Shown: one piece after another, positions 1 through 9,282 of the stretch
How positions within the stretch are numbered: position 1 is the stretch's first letter
How the letters are laid out: each line of letters starts with the position of its first letter
Assembly: GCA_947488595.1 (NCBI GenBank)
Contig: CANKZI010000014.1
Span: 1-64,000, forward strand
Source: Flavobacteriaceae bacterium
GTDB taxonomy: Bacteria > Bacteroidota > Bacteroidia > Flavobacteriales > Flavobacteriaceae
Direction: 5' to 3'
DNA length: 64,000 bases
Position numbers and translations under genes: made by a program
The notes under the pieces: generated by a model
Told to the model about the DNA's origin: nothing
The model's database searches: none
Seen by the model: only the letters and a program-made list of their open reading frames with translations

Positions 1-3000
1 ATGCAGCATTTGCACATTGTCCTTCAGTAGGAGTAAAGGTATATGCTGTAGTTTCCAAATTATTCAGTTCTGGCGACCACGTTCCTGTTACACCATTATT
101 AGATGTATTTGGCAATGCCTCCATTGTTGCTCCCGAACAAACTGCTGCTACTTGCGTAAACGTTGGGGTTGTGTTTGAGTTTACTGTTATGGTCATCGTT
201 GCAGCAATTGCACATTGTCCTTCAGTAGGTGTAAAGGTATATGCTGTAGTTTCCAAATTATTCAGATCTGGCGACCACGTTCCTGTTATACCATTATTCG
301 ATGTTGTTGGTAATGCCGATACACTTGTTCCTGAACAAATTGGTGCAACTGCAGTAAATGTTGGCGTTACGAGCGGATTAACTACAATAGTTGCTATAAA
401 TGGTGTTCCTAAACATCCTCCTGTCGTTGGTGTTATGGTGAAAGTCACTGTTACAGGCGCAGTGGTTGTATTGGTCAAAGAACCACTAATATTGCCTGAT
501 CCACTAGCGGCAATGCCAGTAACATCTGTAGTATTATCCCTAGTCCAGTTAAAAAGTGTTGCACTTGCGCTACCAGATAAAGCAATGGACGCTATTGTAT
601 TTCCCGAGCATACAGACTGGAAAGCAGGTAATGCACTTGCGGTTAAGTCTGGTACATAGCAAATCTCGAGCCCCCAATTATTAAGAGCACCACCGTCTTC
701 ATTTGCTAAATCCTGTACAGTAAGCGTCCATACACCACTGATGGTTGAATTTGCAATGGTTGAAAATGGAGTTACAGCCTGGTAATTTCCTGAAATTGCA
801 GGAAGGTTACCACAGGTTGTTGCAAAGTTGGCCGCAGTTAAAATTGCCGCATCTTCAAAGGAAACTGACAGGTTATCTCCACTACAATTGTTACCGCCGG
901 CTCTGTTAAATAATGTGAGCACTGTCCCATTTGGTGCAGTTAGCGTAGCCTTTAAATCCCCTACCCAAGTATGGGAGAGGTTAGGAATATTTACTTTCAG
1001 CTGGCTTAATAAGCCACATTGTGTGATATTTAAGGTTGATGATATTGTTGGAGTTCCGGTTGCAGAAATCACAACGGGTACATTCGGACTCATCGATGTT
1101 CTGCAAATAATGTTAGCGGTTGTAAAGCTGAATGGTGTAGCATAATTTCCGCTTCCGCAGGGATAAGAAGTGCGTACGCGCCAGAAATAGGTAGTAATTT
1201 CAACTAAGCCTGCTGGCTGGTACTGGTTTGTTGATAAGCCAGGTACATTCAGAATGATGTTCGTAAAGTTTACATCTGTAGCTATATCCAATTCATAGGT
1301 AGCCAAAGGAACTGCAGACCAGGTAAGCAAAGGACGAATTTGGTTTGTACTCAAATCTGCAGGTGTCGATAATACCGTTGCTGCCGGAGTTGCCTGATAA
1401 AGGGCAAGAGAAAAAGGTGAAGCTAGTCCTCCGTTATTACTAACATTTATGGACATAGGATAGTTCCCCGAAGCGGCTGCACCAGTATTGCTGATGGTTA
1501 ATGAAGCATTGCCTGGTGCTGTAAAAGTAGATTGACTTAAAGTAGCTGTTGTTGCTGCCGGTACTCCGGACACAGATATACTTAAAGGATATACCAAGTT
1601 ACTTCCCAGTGATAAATTATAAACGGCATCGGCAGGCGCACAAATAGATTGAGCAGCGGGTGTTACAGCCAATAAACAAAATGGAGCCAAATCAAATGCC
1701 TGCGTTCCGTCTGTTTTGCTAGCGGTACTTCCCTGGGTAGCACTAAAGCCAAGCCCCCTTCGCGCAAACACCTCCCATATTAAACAGGTGTTATCACCTC
1801 CAGTTAAAGCCTGGTCCGCGGCAATTATAGCATTTCTGCCATCCACAAAACCAGGACTGCAAGGCTGTAATTTCAGACCATCCATAACCAGCTGCATCGC
1901 TATCTGGCGACCAGTTGCATATCCATGTTTTGCAATCAGTTTCCAGTTAAGGTCCCAGATCATGGTTGCCCAAACATAGCCCACACCGTGCGGAATAGCT
2001 GCAGTTTTTATTGAATCATAAGTAGAGGGATTTACAGCCATATTTGTACTGTAAGGAGTGGGTCTTATGCCGGCACCTGCAGCTCCCGTACCAAAAAGGT
2101 AATTTCCTATTGTGCGGGAATCAGTTCCCTGATCGGATGGCACCATTGTTAATACAACACTAAAAAAATCACTCCAGCCTTCTCCCATCTGTTCGCTATT
2201 ATTTAGGCAATTGCTATTGGCAGGGCCACCGGTAAGTCGGGTCGAAATTCCATGCCCGTACTCATGTGCAATAACCACGTTATCCAGATCTCCATCTACA
2301 TCAGGTGTAGGGTTAATCCCGATATACATCTGCATTCTTGGTGTTGAACCATCCGGAGGCGTTGCAAAGTTTGCATTATTGGTTCCGCCTCCATCCTGGG
2401 CTTCTGCCAGTACAAAATCATTTCCAATACCACTCCTTCCATAATTGTTTGACTGAAAATTACCGGCTGCTTCCGTAAAGCCATAGCCGTAGAAAAAGTC
2501 GTGTAAATAATTATTCCAGTAGAATAAGTTGGTAACCGCAGCCGGCCTGTAAGTGCTAGGCGCTTGTGATAAGTCAATCGGAAAATCAAAAATCAGAGAA
2601 GGACCAGCGTCCGGGCTAGAGCCGGAATCGGGTAGATTATTGGCGTCTGTATCTGTATAAGCAAACACATTATTTCCCTGGGTAGTGGTGAATTCAGCTC
2701 CAGCTACACCGTTGGTGTCGTGCCAGCCAAAAGGGGAGGCCAAAACATCGCTGGGATCTGCTACCAATTGCCTTGGTCCTTCGTATGGACTTTCCATTGG
2801 CACCGGAAATACACGATAACTGCTTGAAGGTGTCGAGTTTGCATTTGAAACGGATTGTAATACTGCAGCATCTCTAATTTTATGACGATGAGAAGCATGA
2901 TCCACAGCATTTCCGGAAGGTTCGAAATCGCAGGATACGACCCAATTGTTCTTATCGAGAATTTCCCCTGTTTCTGCATCAACCCTTACATTCCACCAGT

Positions 3001-3595
3001 TTTCAGCGGAAAGTTCATAGATATTAAGTTCCCAAGCCAGGCGAAGCTTGGTAACAAGTCCTTTTGGACTTTTAGTTTCAATTGGTTGCCAAACTAAAGA
3101 TACTGGAATGTCCTCGAGAGACAATTTACCTTTTGCAAAAATGACTTTACGGGTAGGCCCTTCGCTATTTTGTTTTATTGAGAGCTTTACTCTTTTCTTA
3201 ATTCCCAATGAAGCCGCGACAGATTGCACTGCCTGTTTGGCAGTTATCTTCGTCGCACCGGAAGTTCTGTTTTTTGCATCCGATACAAAACGGCTTGCTG
3301 TGTAAAATAATTTATCATCCTTGGTTAAATGGGCATTTAGAATGGCATTGTACACCGGAATGTTATCAACGTATTGCTGAAAGTAAACATTGCTAACCCC
3401 GCTTTTTTCACTAAAGGATTCAGAAGATACCTGCATATTGGTTAGGTCTTCTGATTCGTTAATTCCTTCAGCCTTGGCTTTTGATTGAAGCAGTTGCCTT
3501 GCTAAACTGGCTTTCGAACTACTTGTAAAACTTTGCGCTGTTGCATGCTGCCATCCTCCGATCACCAATAGCAGTAAAAAAATATTTTTTTTCAT
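1..3595 (-). CDS. Secreted M36 (fungalysin) metalloprotease with Ig-like repeats, partial at left edge
   Basis: The reading frame is open from an ATG at 3595 to the window edge, about 1198 residues, and its C-terminus is missing. It begins with a signal peptide ending near ATAQ (residues 18-21), followed by a propeptide-like region. The catalytic motif HEYGH is at residues 444-448, and EGWSD follows with the likely third zinc ligand at Glu472. This layout matches peptidase family M36. A P-domain-like or jelly-roll stretch follows, and the visible end consists of 66-residue Ig-like repeats. Bacteroidota proteins of this type usually end in a T9SS sorting domain, which would lie outside the window. 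It is probably a secreted or surface zinc endopeptidase. The family call is strong; the substrate is unknown. Confidence 0.9.
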   Translation of the reverse strand, partial: MKKNIFLLLLVIGGWQHATAQSFTSSSKASLARQLLQSKAKAEGINESEDLTNMQVSSESFSEKSGVSNVYFQQYVDNIPVYNAILNAHLTKDDKLFYTASRFVSDAKNRTSGATKITAKQAVQSVAASLGIKKRVKLSIKQNSEGPTRKVIFAKGKLSLEDIPVSLVWQPIETKSPKGLVTKLRLAWELNIYELSAENWWNVRVDAETGEILDKNNWVVSCDFEPSGNAVDHASHRHKIRDAAVLQSVSNANSTPSSSYRVFPVPMESPYEGPRQLVADPSDVLASPFGWHDTNGVAGAEFTTTQGNNVFAYTDTDANNLPDSGSSPDAGPSLIFDFPIDLSQAPSTYRPAAVTNLFYWNNYLHDFFYGYGFTEAAGNFQSNNYGRSGIGNDFVLAEAQDGGGTNNANFATPPDGSTPRMQMYIGINPTPDVDGDLDNVVIAHEYGHGISTRLTGGPANSNCLNNSEQMGEGWSDFFSVVLTMVPSDQGTDSRTIGNYLFGTGAAGAGIRPTPYSTNMAVNPSTYDSIKTAAIPHGVGYVWATMIWDLNWKLIAKHGYATGRQIAMQLVMDGLKLQPCSPGFVDGRNAIIAADQALTGGDNTCLIWEVFARRGLGFSATQGSTASKTDGTQAFDLAPFCLLAVTPAAQSICAPADAVYNLSLGSNLVYPLSISVSGVPAATTATLSQSTFTAPGNASLTISNTGAAASGNYPMSINVSNNGGLASPFSLALYQATPAATVLSTPADLSTNQIRPLLTWSAVPLATYELDIATDVNFTNIILNVPGLSTNQYQPAGLVEITTYFWRVRTSYPCGSGNYATPFSFTTANIICRTSMSPNVPVVISATGTPTISSTLNITQCGLLSQLKVNIPNLSHTWVGDLKATLTAPNGTVLTLFNRAGGNNCSGDNLSVSFEDAAILTAANFATTCGNLPAISGNYQAVTPFSTIANSTISGVWTLTVQDLANEDGGALNNWGLEICYVPDLTASALPAFQSVCSGNTIASIALSGSASATLFNWTRDNTTDVTGIAASGSGNISGSLTNTTTAPVTVTFTITPTTGGCLGTPFIATIVVNPLVTPTFTAVAPICSGTSVSALPTTSNNGITGTWSPDLNNLETTAYTFTPTEGQCAIAATMTITVNSNTTPTFTQVAAVCSGATMEALPNTSNNGVTGTWSPELNNLETTAYTFTPTEGQCANAA
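3..316 (-). repeat. 198-bp tandem repeat inside the M36 protease gene
   Basis: The block starting at position 3 recurs at position 201 with few changes, giving a period of 198 bp or 66 codons. Each unit contains the peptide TPTEGQCA and an upstream TSNNG-TGTWSP stretch. The second copy ends near 316 and the first continues past the left edge. The units look like tandem Ig-like surface domains, and copy number could change by recombination. Confidence 0.85.
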
Positions 3596-3650
3596 TTCGT
3601 ATTTGTCTTTTCCTGCTCTAACGGCTTCACAGGTATTGCTTTATTTAACA

Positions 3651-3658
3651 CAAACATA
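3651..3658 (-). promoter_or_regulatory. Putative -7 element of the M36 protease
   Basis: On the minus strand this reads TATGTTTG, a match to the Bacteroidota -7 consensus TAnnTTTG. It lies 55 bp upstream of the ATG. The -33 position about 19 bp further upstream is only TTTT, so the match is partial. Confidence 0.45.
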
Positions 3659-3811
3659 ACAAAATAATCCACGAAAAAAAATTAAAGCCAGAATGAAAAT
3701 TCTATTTTTTAGCAAATTTTACAATTAAGAAATCGCTGCAACACTGTAAGGAATTGAAAGGTTATTTTGAAATATTAGTTAAAAATTACTGACTACAAGT
3801 AAGGTAGAAAC

Positions 3812-4042
3812 TTGATGTCGGTGGCTTTCGGGACCCAACACCCAACACCTAAGCCATGGAATTACAAAAATTTTTATTTAGGCAACAATACCGATTTTCC
3901 GGAAGGAATTTTTATCATTCATTTGGATTATCCGCGATTTATCATCAATCTCAAAGACGATGAGGTCGAGTTTATGGAAGAAGCCGAAGATCTAGACGAA
4001 TCAGAATTGAATGCCGAAATGGAAGGATTGATTGTTTTTTAA
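3812..4042 (+). CDS. Small acidic hypothetical protein or gene remnant
   Basis: The frame is open for 76 residues. Its second half is convincing protein-like sequence, strongly acidic, with a run rich in Glu and Asp before the stop. The first 15 residues are encoded by a repeat-like stretch (3821-3852) that resembles DNA inside the E2 gene at 21621-21657, so the apparent start is doubtful. No in-frame ATG exists after the repeat-derived segment until Met55, inside the acidic tail. It could be the 3' remnant of a larger gene whose 5' end was replaced. No function is recognised. Confidence 0.35.
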   Translation: MMSVAFGTQHPTPKPWNYKNFYLGNNTDFPEGIFIIHLDYPRFIINLKDDEVEFMEEAEDLDESELNAEMEGLIVF

Positions 4043-4359
4043 CCAATGCTTTTTATGATCGATAGATTGCGCGTTACGAAGAGTAAGGCACTTTTAGTTT
4101 ATTTTACACCCCGCTGCCGCGCGAAATGAAATTCGACATAGTCACCCGAGGCCACTGGCCGAACTGGGCGCAGCCAATCGCTTCGCGTGGAATGGTAATG
4201 AAAGTAATAAATTTTAAAAAGAGTAGCGTGAGTTCTTCGCATTTCATTTGCTGCGTGAACAAGGGAAATTTTTTGAATTGATATTTTTACAATTGCTAAA
4301 AAACAGCACGGCATTTAAAATAAAAAAAAATCTTACATTTGAGAAAATTTCTTTTCAAA
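4043..4359. other. Gene-free stretch with GC-rich repeat-like patch
   Basis: No credible gene is present. A GC-rich patch at about 4114-4190 contains a segment (CCCGAGG...CCGAACTGG) that resembles a segment inside the secA coding region near 9770-9800. An imperfect inverted pair is visible between about 4117-4135 and 4236-4256 (GCGAAATGAAATTCG against CGCATTTCATTTGC). Open frames on the minus strand here look like repeat-derived noise. The far right end is the AT-rich leader of the next gene. Confidence 0.5.
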
Positions 4360-5085
4360 ATGAAGTTCCAAACGCTTTCAATAGTCATCCCAGCCTTTAA
4401 TGAAGGACCGACGATTCAAAACATTCTTAATAAAATAAAAGAAGTACAACTTCTAGAAGGGATTCAAAAAGAAATTATTATCGTCAACGACTGCAGCACC
4501 GACAATACTGCAGATTGTGTCAATTTATACCTTCAAAACAACCCAGAACTCGTCATAAAGGTTTTTGATCACCCCACAAACAAAGGCAAAGGTGCAGCAC
4601 TTCGCACGGGTATTCAAAAAGCCACTGGAGATTATTTGATTATTCAAGATGCGGATTTGGAATATGATCCACAGGAATATAACATTCTTTTAAAACCAAT
4701 TTTGGATGGTTTTGCCGATGTAGTTTTTGGTAGCCGATTTATGGGCGGAAAACCACACCGAGTGTTGTTTTTTTGGCATACAATTGGTAATAAATTCTTA
4801 ACTGGACTTTCAAACATCTTTACCAATTTGAATATATCTGACATGGAAACATGTTATAAAATGTTTGAAACAAAAACGATTCAAAACATTGCAATACGCG
4901 AAAATAGGTTTGGTTTTGAACCTGAAATAACAGCAAAAATATCCCGAGTTTCCAAAATCAGAATTTACGAAGTAGGTATTTCATATTATGGGAGAACCTA
5001 TGAAGAGGGTAAAAAAATTGGTTGGAAGGATGGTTTTAGAGCCATATATTGCATTTTTAAATATGGTTTTTTAAAAATAAAATAA
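4360..5085 (+). CDS. Glycosyltransferase family 2, DPM1-like
   Basis: This 241-residue protein carries a single GT-A domain of the dolichol-phosphate-mannose-synthase type. Residues 7-16 (SIVIPAFNEG) form the nucleotide-binding start, VNDCSTD at 42-48 follows, and QDADLE at 96-101 carries the DXD metal and sugar-nucleotide site. No C-terminal membrane segments are visible, so it is the short cytosolic form. I chose ATG 4360 over an upstream TTG because the conserved domain begins just after it. It overlaps the next gene by one base and probably acts with that methyltransferase in making a lipid-linked sugar or envelope glycan. Donor and acceptor are unknown. Confidence 0.88.
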   Translation: MKFQTLSIVIPAFNEGPTIQNILNKIKEVQLLEGIQKEIIIVNDCSTDNTADCVNLYLQNNPELVIKVFDHPTNKGKGAALRTGIQKATGDYLIIQDADLEYDPQEYNILLKPILDGFADVVFGSRFMGGKPHRVLFFWHTIGNKFLTGLSNIFTNLNISDMETCYKMFETKTIQNIAIRENRFGFEPEITAKISRVSKIRIYEVGISYYGRTYEEGKKIGWKDGFRAIYCIFKYGFLKIK

Positions 5086-5804
5086 TGGATAACATTTTCA
5101 AAGAAGTTGACCAGGAAGGACTAACCACGCTAACGGTTATTGAAAAAGCAGACCAATTTAACCATTGGATGTATCAAACGATTGCACCACACTGCCAAGG
5201 TAAGATTTTGGAAATAGGTAGCGGTATTGGCAATATTTCTCAGTTTTTTATTGATCATAATTTTGACATCACTTTAAGCGATTTGCGCAATAATTATTGC
5301 GAGATTTTACGATCAAAGTTTGAAAACGCTGTTGAAAAAATCGACCTTGTTCATGTTGATTTTGAGATGGAATATCGGCATTTAATAGCCACTTACGATA
5401 CTGTTTTTGCGCTGAACGTGGTGGAACACATTAAAGATGATGTTTTGGCTGTTGAAAACTGCAAAAAGTTATTGAAATCAGGCGGAAACCTTGTGATTTT
5501 GGTGCCAGCCTATCAATTTTTATACAATAATTTTGATGTTGAATTGGAACACTTCAGACGTTACACAAAAAAATCACTTAAAAAAGTGATTGACACCAGC
5601 GGTTTTACAGTAAACAAATTGTTTTCTTTCAACTTAATTGGAATTTTAGGGTGGTTTGTTTCCGGAAATATTTTGAAGAAAAAGTCAATTCCTGAAGGTC
5701 AAATGGGTCTTTTTAACTTGTTAGTACCCATTTTTAAACTAGCCGATTTGGTAACTTTCAAGAAAATTGGATTGTCTGTAATATGTTTTGCTACAAAAAA
5801 ATAG
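5085..5804 (+). CDS. Class I SAM-dependent methyltransferase
   Basis: This 239-residue protein has the Rossmann-type methyltransferase motif I, ILEIGSGIGN, at residues 41-50. An acidic loop (SDLRNN) and the post-motif FALNVVEHI near residue 110 follow. The C-terminal third has the layout of UbiE/Coq5-like or glycan-modifying enzymes. Its ATG overlaps the stop of the GT2 gene by one base, which suggests translational coupling and a shared glycan or lipid substrate. The exact substrate cannot be read from the sequence. Confidence 0.85.
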   Translation: MDNIFKEVDQEGLTTLTVIEKADQFNHWMYQTIAPHCQGKILEIGSGIGNISQFFIDHNFDITLSDLRNNYCEILRSKFENAVEKIDLVHVDFEMEYRHLIATYDTVFALNVVEHIKDDVLAVENCKKLLKSGGNLVILVPAYQFLYNNFDVELEHFRRYTKKSLKKVIDTSGFTVNKLFSFNLIGILGWFVSGNILKKKSIPEGQMGLFNLLVPIFKLADLVTFKKIGLSVICFATKK

Positions 5805-6276
5805 TGCTATCCCAGCTCATGCACAAATCCCTTAGCATCGAGATTTATCTTAAAGTTCAACACGCATTATTTTACCGCCACTTTGTGGTAAATACTTTTA
5901 TCATTTAAAAGATTGTCGTTGCCTCATTGACTTATGCCTTTTTTTAGACGTTTGCTATTTAGAAACCCACTCAAAGAGATATTGTAGATAGAAATAGAAG
6001 TGGGAACTTGGATAATGGAAACGCAATCAAAAATTAAAATGAAACCCAATTTATACGGAGGTATTTTAGGCGGTCATGTAACATTAAAATTTTAAAAATT
6101 GGGTCAATATTCATTGGTCTCATCAGTGTTCCATAATTAAAACTATCTCGAGTCCATGACGAGTAAGTTGCTACTGATTTTATATTTTATGTCAAAATTA
6201 ATACATCAGTAGTAACAGATTAGGCATTAATTGTGACATTTTTTACGTAATCGGGATTGTTTTTCTGCGTTCCTAT
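5805..6276. other. 472-bp gene-free stretch
   Basis: No gene is supported. A 26-codon open frame at about 6015-6095 has no recognisable content. An inverted repeat with 12-bp arms and one mismatch lies at 6167-6178 and 6205-6216 (GTTGCTACTGAT against ATCAGTAGTAAC). It has no T-run, so it is not a standard terminator. A similar half-arm appears near 7577 on the other side of meaB. Confidence 0.4.
6167..6216. repeat. Imperfect inverted repeat
   Basis: The arms are 12 bp with one mismatch, separated by 26 AT-rich bases. It lies between the methyltransferase gene and the 3' end of meaB. No T-tract follows on either strand. Confidence 0.45.
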
Positions 6277-7365
6277 TTACCGATTGAAATAATTGTCCAA
6301 AAGCAAATGTGCAGCCCTAAAAGGAGAAATCTGGTTTTCAAGCACCATTTTTTTGCTTTCTTCCAATAATTTTTGGATGTCAGCATGGTTGTAAAAGTTG
6401 TTTTTCAATTGTTCGTTAATGGTTTCCAACATCCAATATTGGTTTTGCTTTTTTCTTTTTTCAAAAAAATAATTATTGCTTTTTGTCAATTCAAAAAATT
6501 GTAGAATGGTATTCCAAACCGATGCAATTCCCTCGTGCGTTAGTGCACTGCAGGTGGAAGTTGTTGGCATCCAACCTGATTTTTTTGCCGGAAACATATG
6601 CAATGCCCTGTTGAATTCTGTTTTTGCCAAATTGGCTTTTCTAATATTATCGCCATCGGCTTTGTTGATGACAATAGCATCTGCCATTTCCATAATGCCG
6701 CGTTTGATGCCTTGTAATTCATCGCCAGCGCCCGAAATTTTTAAAAGCAAAAAAAAGTCAACCATACTGTGTACTGCGGTTTCACTCTGTCCGACACCAA
6801 CCGTTTCAATAATGATGGTATCAAATCCAGCTGCTTCGCACAAAATAATACTTTCGCGGGTTTTTTGTGCTACACCGCCCAATGTTTCGCCAGATGCTGA
6901 GGGACGGATGTACGCATTTCTGTCTTTCACCAATTCTTCCATTCGGGTTTTATCGCCAAGAATACTGCCGTGCGAGATGGTACTGCTAGGATCAACTGCC
7001 AAAACAGCCACTTTTTTCCCTAATGCAGTCAAATGAAGTCCAAAAGCTTCAATAAACGTACTTTTTCCAACTCCCGGAACGCCGGTAATCCCAATTCGTA
7101 ATGATGCATTTGCATGTGGCAAACACCCATTAATAACGGCATTGGCTTTTGTTAAATGATCGATATTGGTGCTTTCGACCAAAGTAATGGCGCGGCTCAA
7201 AGCTGTAATGTCGCCTTTTAAAATTCCCGAAACCAATGTTGCAGCGCTGGGCAATTTTTTTCGAAATTCCTGAATTTGCTTTACCGAAGCTGTGCTGATG
7301 ATGTTTGGTGGTGATACACCTTCTTTTTCATGTAAAGCACTTGCTTGTTTTTTTTGAGTACCCAA
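6277..7365 (-). CDS. meaB: Methylmalonyl-CoA mutase-associated GTPase MeaB
   Basis: MeaB/ArgK G-proteins protect and reload adenosylcobalamin-dependent mutases. The Walker A motif GVPGVGKST lies near residues 95-103 of this reading, and the family signatures AVDPSS, GDKTRM, IIETVGVGQSE and the NKADGD base-specificity motif follow in order. No ATG precedes the conserved region. I start at the TTG at 7365 (LGTQKK); a TTG at 7413 would add 16 mostly hydrophobic residues that the family lacks. No mutase gene is adjacent, but a cobalamin adenosyltransferase lies at 13412-13981. The family is certain; the start is not. Confidence 0.92.
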   Translation of the reverse strand: MGTQKKQASALHEKEGVSPPNIISTASVKQIQEFRKKLPSAATLVSGILKGDITALSRAITLVESTNIDHLTKANAVINGCLPHANASLRIGITGVPGVGKSTFIEAFGLHLTALGKKVAVLAVDPSSTISHGSILGDKTRMEELVKDRNAYIRPSASGETLGGVAQKTRESIILCEAAGFDTIIIETVGVGQSETAVHSMVDFFLLLKISGAGDELQGIKRGIMEMADAIVINKADGDNIRKANLAKTEFNRALHMFPAKKSGWMPTTSTCSALTHEGIASVWNTILQFFELTKSNNYFFEKRKKQNQYWMLETINEQLKNNFYNHADIQKLLEESKKMVLENQISPFRAAHLLLDNYFNR

Positions 7366-7803
7366 AATAATTGATTTGAAGAGTAAAAGTAAACAAAACA
7401 ATACAAGTTTCAAATACCTACGCCAATACTAATGCATTGGGCAAAGTACCTGCTATTTTTTAGTACTATTAATCAATTTTAGAGATAAAAATATTCAATG
7501 TTTTCTTACTTAATCTTGATTTTGAAGATTTAATTTTAGTGAAATTACAAGTACATTTGTCATAATAAAAAATTGGTACACCAGTGGTAACATAAATTTT
7601 CATCAGTAAACGCTCCATTTAATAGTATTTGTGTAATTTGAAAATATTTAGTTGATGCTAATTTGGCGATAATTTCTGAAATTCGTACGAGTCTATTAGT
7701 TTTAAATTGCAATTACAGTATTGGCATATTACAACAGATTTTTCCTATCACTTAACTAGTATTTTTGGTAAATATTGTTGTCATTTGTGGTACTTTATTT
7801 TTA
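7366..7803. other. Divergent intergenic region between meaB and the FAD-linked oxidase
   Basis: No gene is seen. The DNA is AT-rich and must hold promoters for both flanking genes. A TACATTTG at about 7551-7558 fits the -7 consensus on the plus strand but is far from the start. The segment near 7577 (CCAGTGGTAAC) resembles one arm of the inverted repeat at 6205-6216. Confidence 0.4.
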
Positions 7804-7809
7804 ATGATT

Positions 7810-9225
7810 ATGATAGAAAGTACTTTAAACGTCGAATGGATTGAAGCACTCCAAAAAATAATTGGTGCTGATTTTGTTTTTTTAGACCAAGAAACAAGAC
7901 AAAATTATGGTCATGACGAAACCGAAGATTATGTTTTTCCGCCATCAGTAGTTTTAAAACCTGGAACAGCGCAAGAAATTGCAGCTATTTTGAAATTCGC
8001 GAACCAACATCATATCCCGGTAACACCAATCGGCGGACGAACGGGTTTGAGCGGTGGTGCTTTGTGTATACGTCAAGGTATCGGTTTGTCTATGGAGCGT
8101 TTCAATAAAATTTTAAATATCGACCAGCAAAACCTTCAAGTTACGGTTGAACCCGCTGTAATTACACAAGTCTTGCGCGAAGCTGTTGCCGAGAAGAACT
8201 TGTTTTATCCACCCGATCCAAGTAGTCAAGGCAGCTGTTGGATTGGTGGCAATGTAGCCGAAAATGCAGGTGGTGCAAGGGCAGTAAAATATGGTGTTAC
8301 CAAAGATTATGTGCTTAATTTAGAAGTCGTTTTGCCCACTGGCGAAATCATTTGGACAGGCGCTAATACCCTTAAAAATGCTACTGGCTACAATCTCACA
8401 CAACTGATGGTTGGCAGCGAAGGCACGCTCGGAGTTATTACGAAAATAGTATTGAAATTATTGCCAAAAGTATCGCATAATGTTTTAATGTTGGTTCCTT
8501 TTTATAATGCATTTGAAGCTTGCGAAGCGGTTTCTAAAATATTTAATGCCGGAATTACGCCGAGTGCATTAGAGTTCATGGAGCGAGATGCCATCGATTG
8601 GACATTGCGTTTTGTTGAAGGTGTAAGTGTTACCATCAAAAACGAAGTACAAGCGCATTTGCTCATAGAGGTAGATGGCAATTATCCAGAAATATTATTG
8701 GCCGAAGCCGAGAAAATAATGACTGTAGTAGAGCAATTTCAAATCGATGAGGTGCTTTTTGCAGATACCGAAGACCAAAAAAATGCCCTTTGGAAAATCA
8801 GACGTAGCGTTGCCGAAGCCGTAAAAGCCAATTCTATTTATAAAGAAGAAGATACCGTGGTGCCAAGATATGAATTGCCAAAACTTCTAGAAGGTATTAA
8901 AACTATTGGCAATAAATATGGATTTAAATCCATTTGTTATGGGCATGCTGGAGATGGTAATTTGCATGTTAATATTTTAAAATCAGCGCTGACCGACGAA
9001 GAATGGCATACTGAAATTCCGAAAGGGATTCGTGAAATTTTTGAACTGACCGTCGCCTTGAAGGGTACGTTATCTGGAGAACATGGCATTGGTTTTGTGC
9101 AAAAAAACTTTATGGACATTGCCTTTTCAAACACCCAATTGCAAATTATGCAAGGCATTAAAAAAGTATTTGACCCGAATGGCATACTTAATCCTGGGAA
9201 AGTTCTACCTGATACTTTTTCATAA
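7810..9225 (+). CDS. FAD-linked oxidase, GlcD / D-lactate dehydrogenase type
   Basis: This protein of about 471 residues belongs to the vanillyl-alcohol-oxidase fold family that oxidises D-2-hydroxy acids such as glycolate or D-lactate. The FAD-binding part has PIGGRTGLSGGAL near residues 74-86 and later GSEGTLGVITK. The C-terminal part has YGHAGDGNLHVN and SGEHGIG, both typical. I chose ATG 7810 because conserved sequence begins soon after; ATG 7804 and a TTG at 7765 are possible. It stands alone, with no iron-sulfur partner (GlcE or GlcF) nearby. It is followed directly by a strong hairpin. Confidence 0.88.
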   Translation: MIESTLNVEWIEALQKIIGADFVFLDQETRQNYGHDETEDYVFPPSVVLKPGTAQEIAAILKFANQHHIPVTPIGGRTGLSGGALCIRQGIGLSMERFNKILNIDQQNLQVTVEPAVITQVLREAVAEKNLFYPPDPSSQGSCWIGGNVAENAGGARAVKYGVTKDYVLNLEVVLPTGEIIWTGANTLKNATGYNLTQLMVGSEGTLGVITKIVLKLLPKVSHNVLMLVPFYNAFEACEAVSKIFNAGITPSALEFMERDAIDWTLRFVEGVSVTIKNEVQAHLLIEVDGNYPEILLAEAEKIMTVVEQFQIDEVLFADTEDQKNALWKIRRSVAEAVKANSIYKEEDTVVPRYELPKLLEGIKTIGNKYGFKSICYGHAGDGNLHVNILKSALTDEEWHTEIPKGIREIFELTVALKGTLSGEHGIGFVQKNFMDIAFSNTQLQIMQGIKKVFDPNGILNPGKVLPDTFS

Positions 9226-9227
9226 AA

Positions 9228-9259
9228 ATGCCCCAAATAGTGTCTAACTTTTGGGGCAT
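9228..9259. terminator. Hairpin terminator after the oxidase gene
   Basis: Two perfect 10-bp arms (ATGCCCCAAA and TTTGGGGCAT) enclose a 12-base loop just after the stop codon. It may serve both the oxidase and the convergent 36-residue gene. Confidence 0.75.
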
Positions 9260-9282
9260 GTTCATAGCCGATGGCTTTTTGA

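Noticed and set aside
4099..4314. 71-codon open frame on the minus strand
   Set aside because: It runs through the GC-rich repeat patch and inverted pair, has no family features and looks like a by-product of the repeat.
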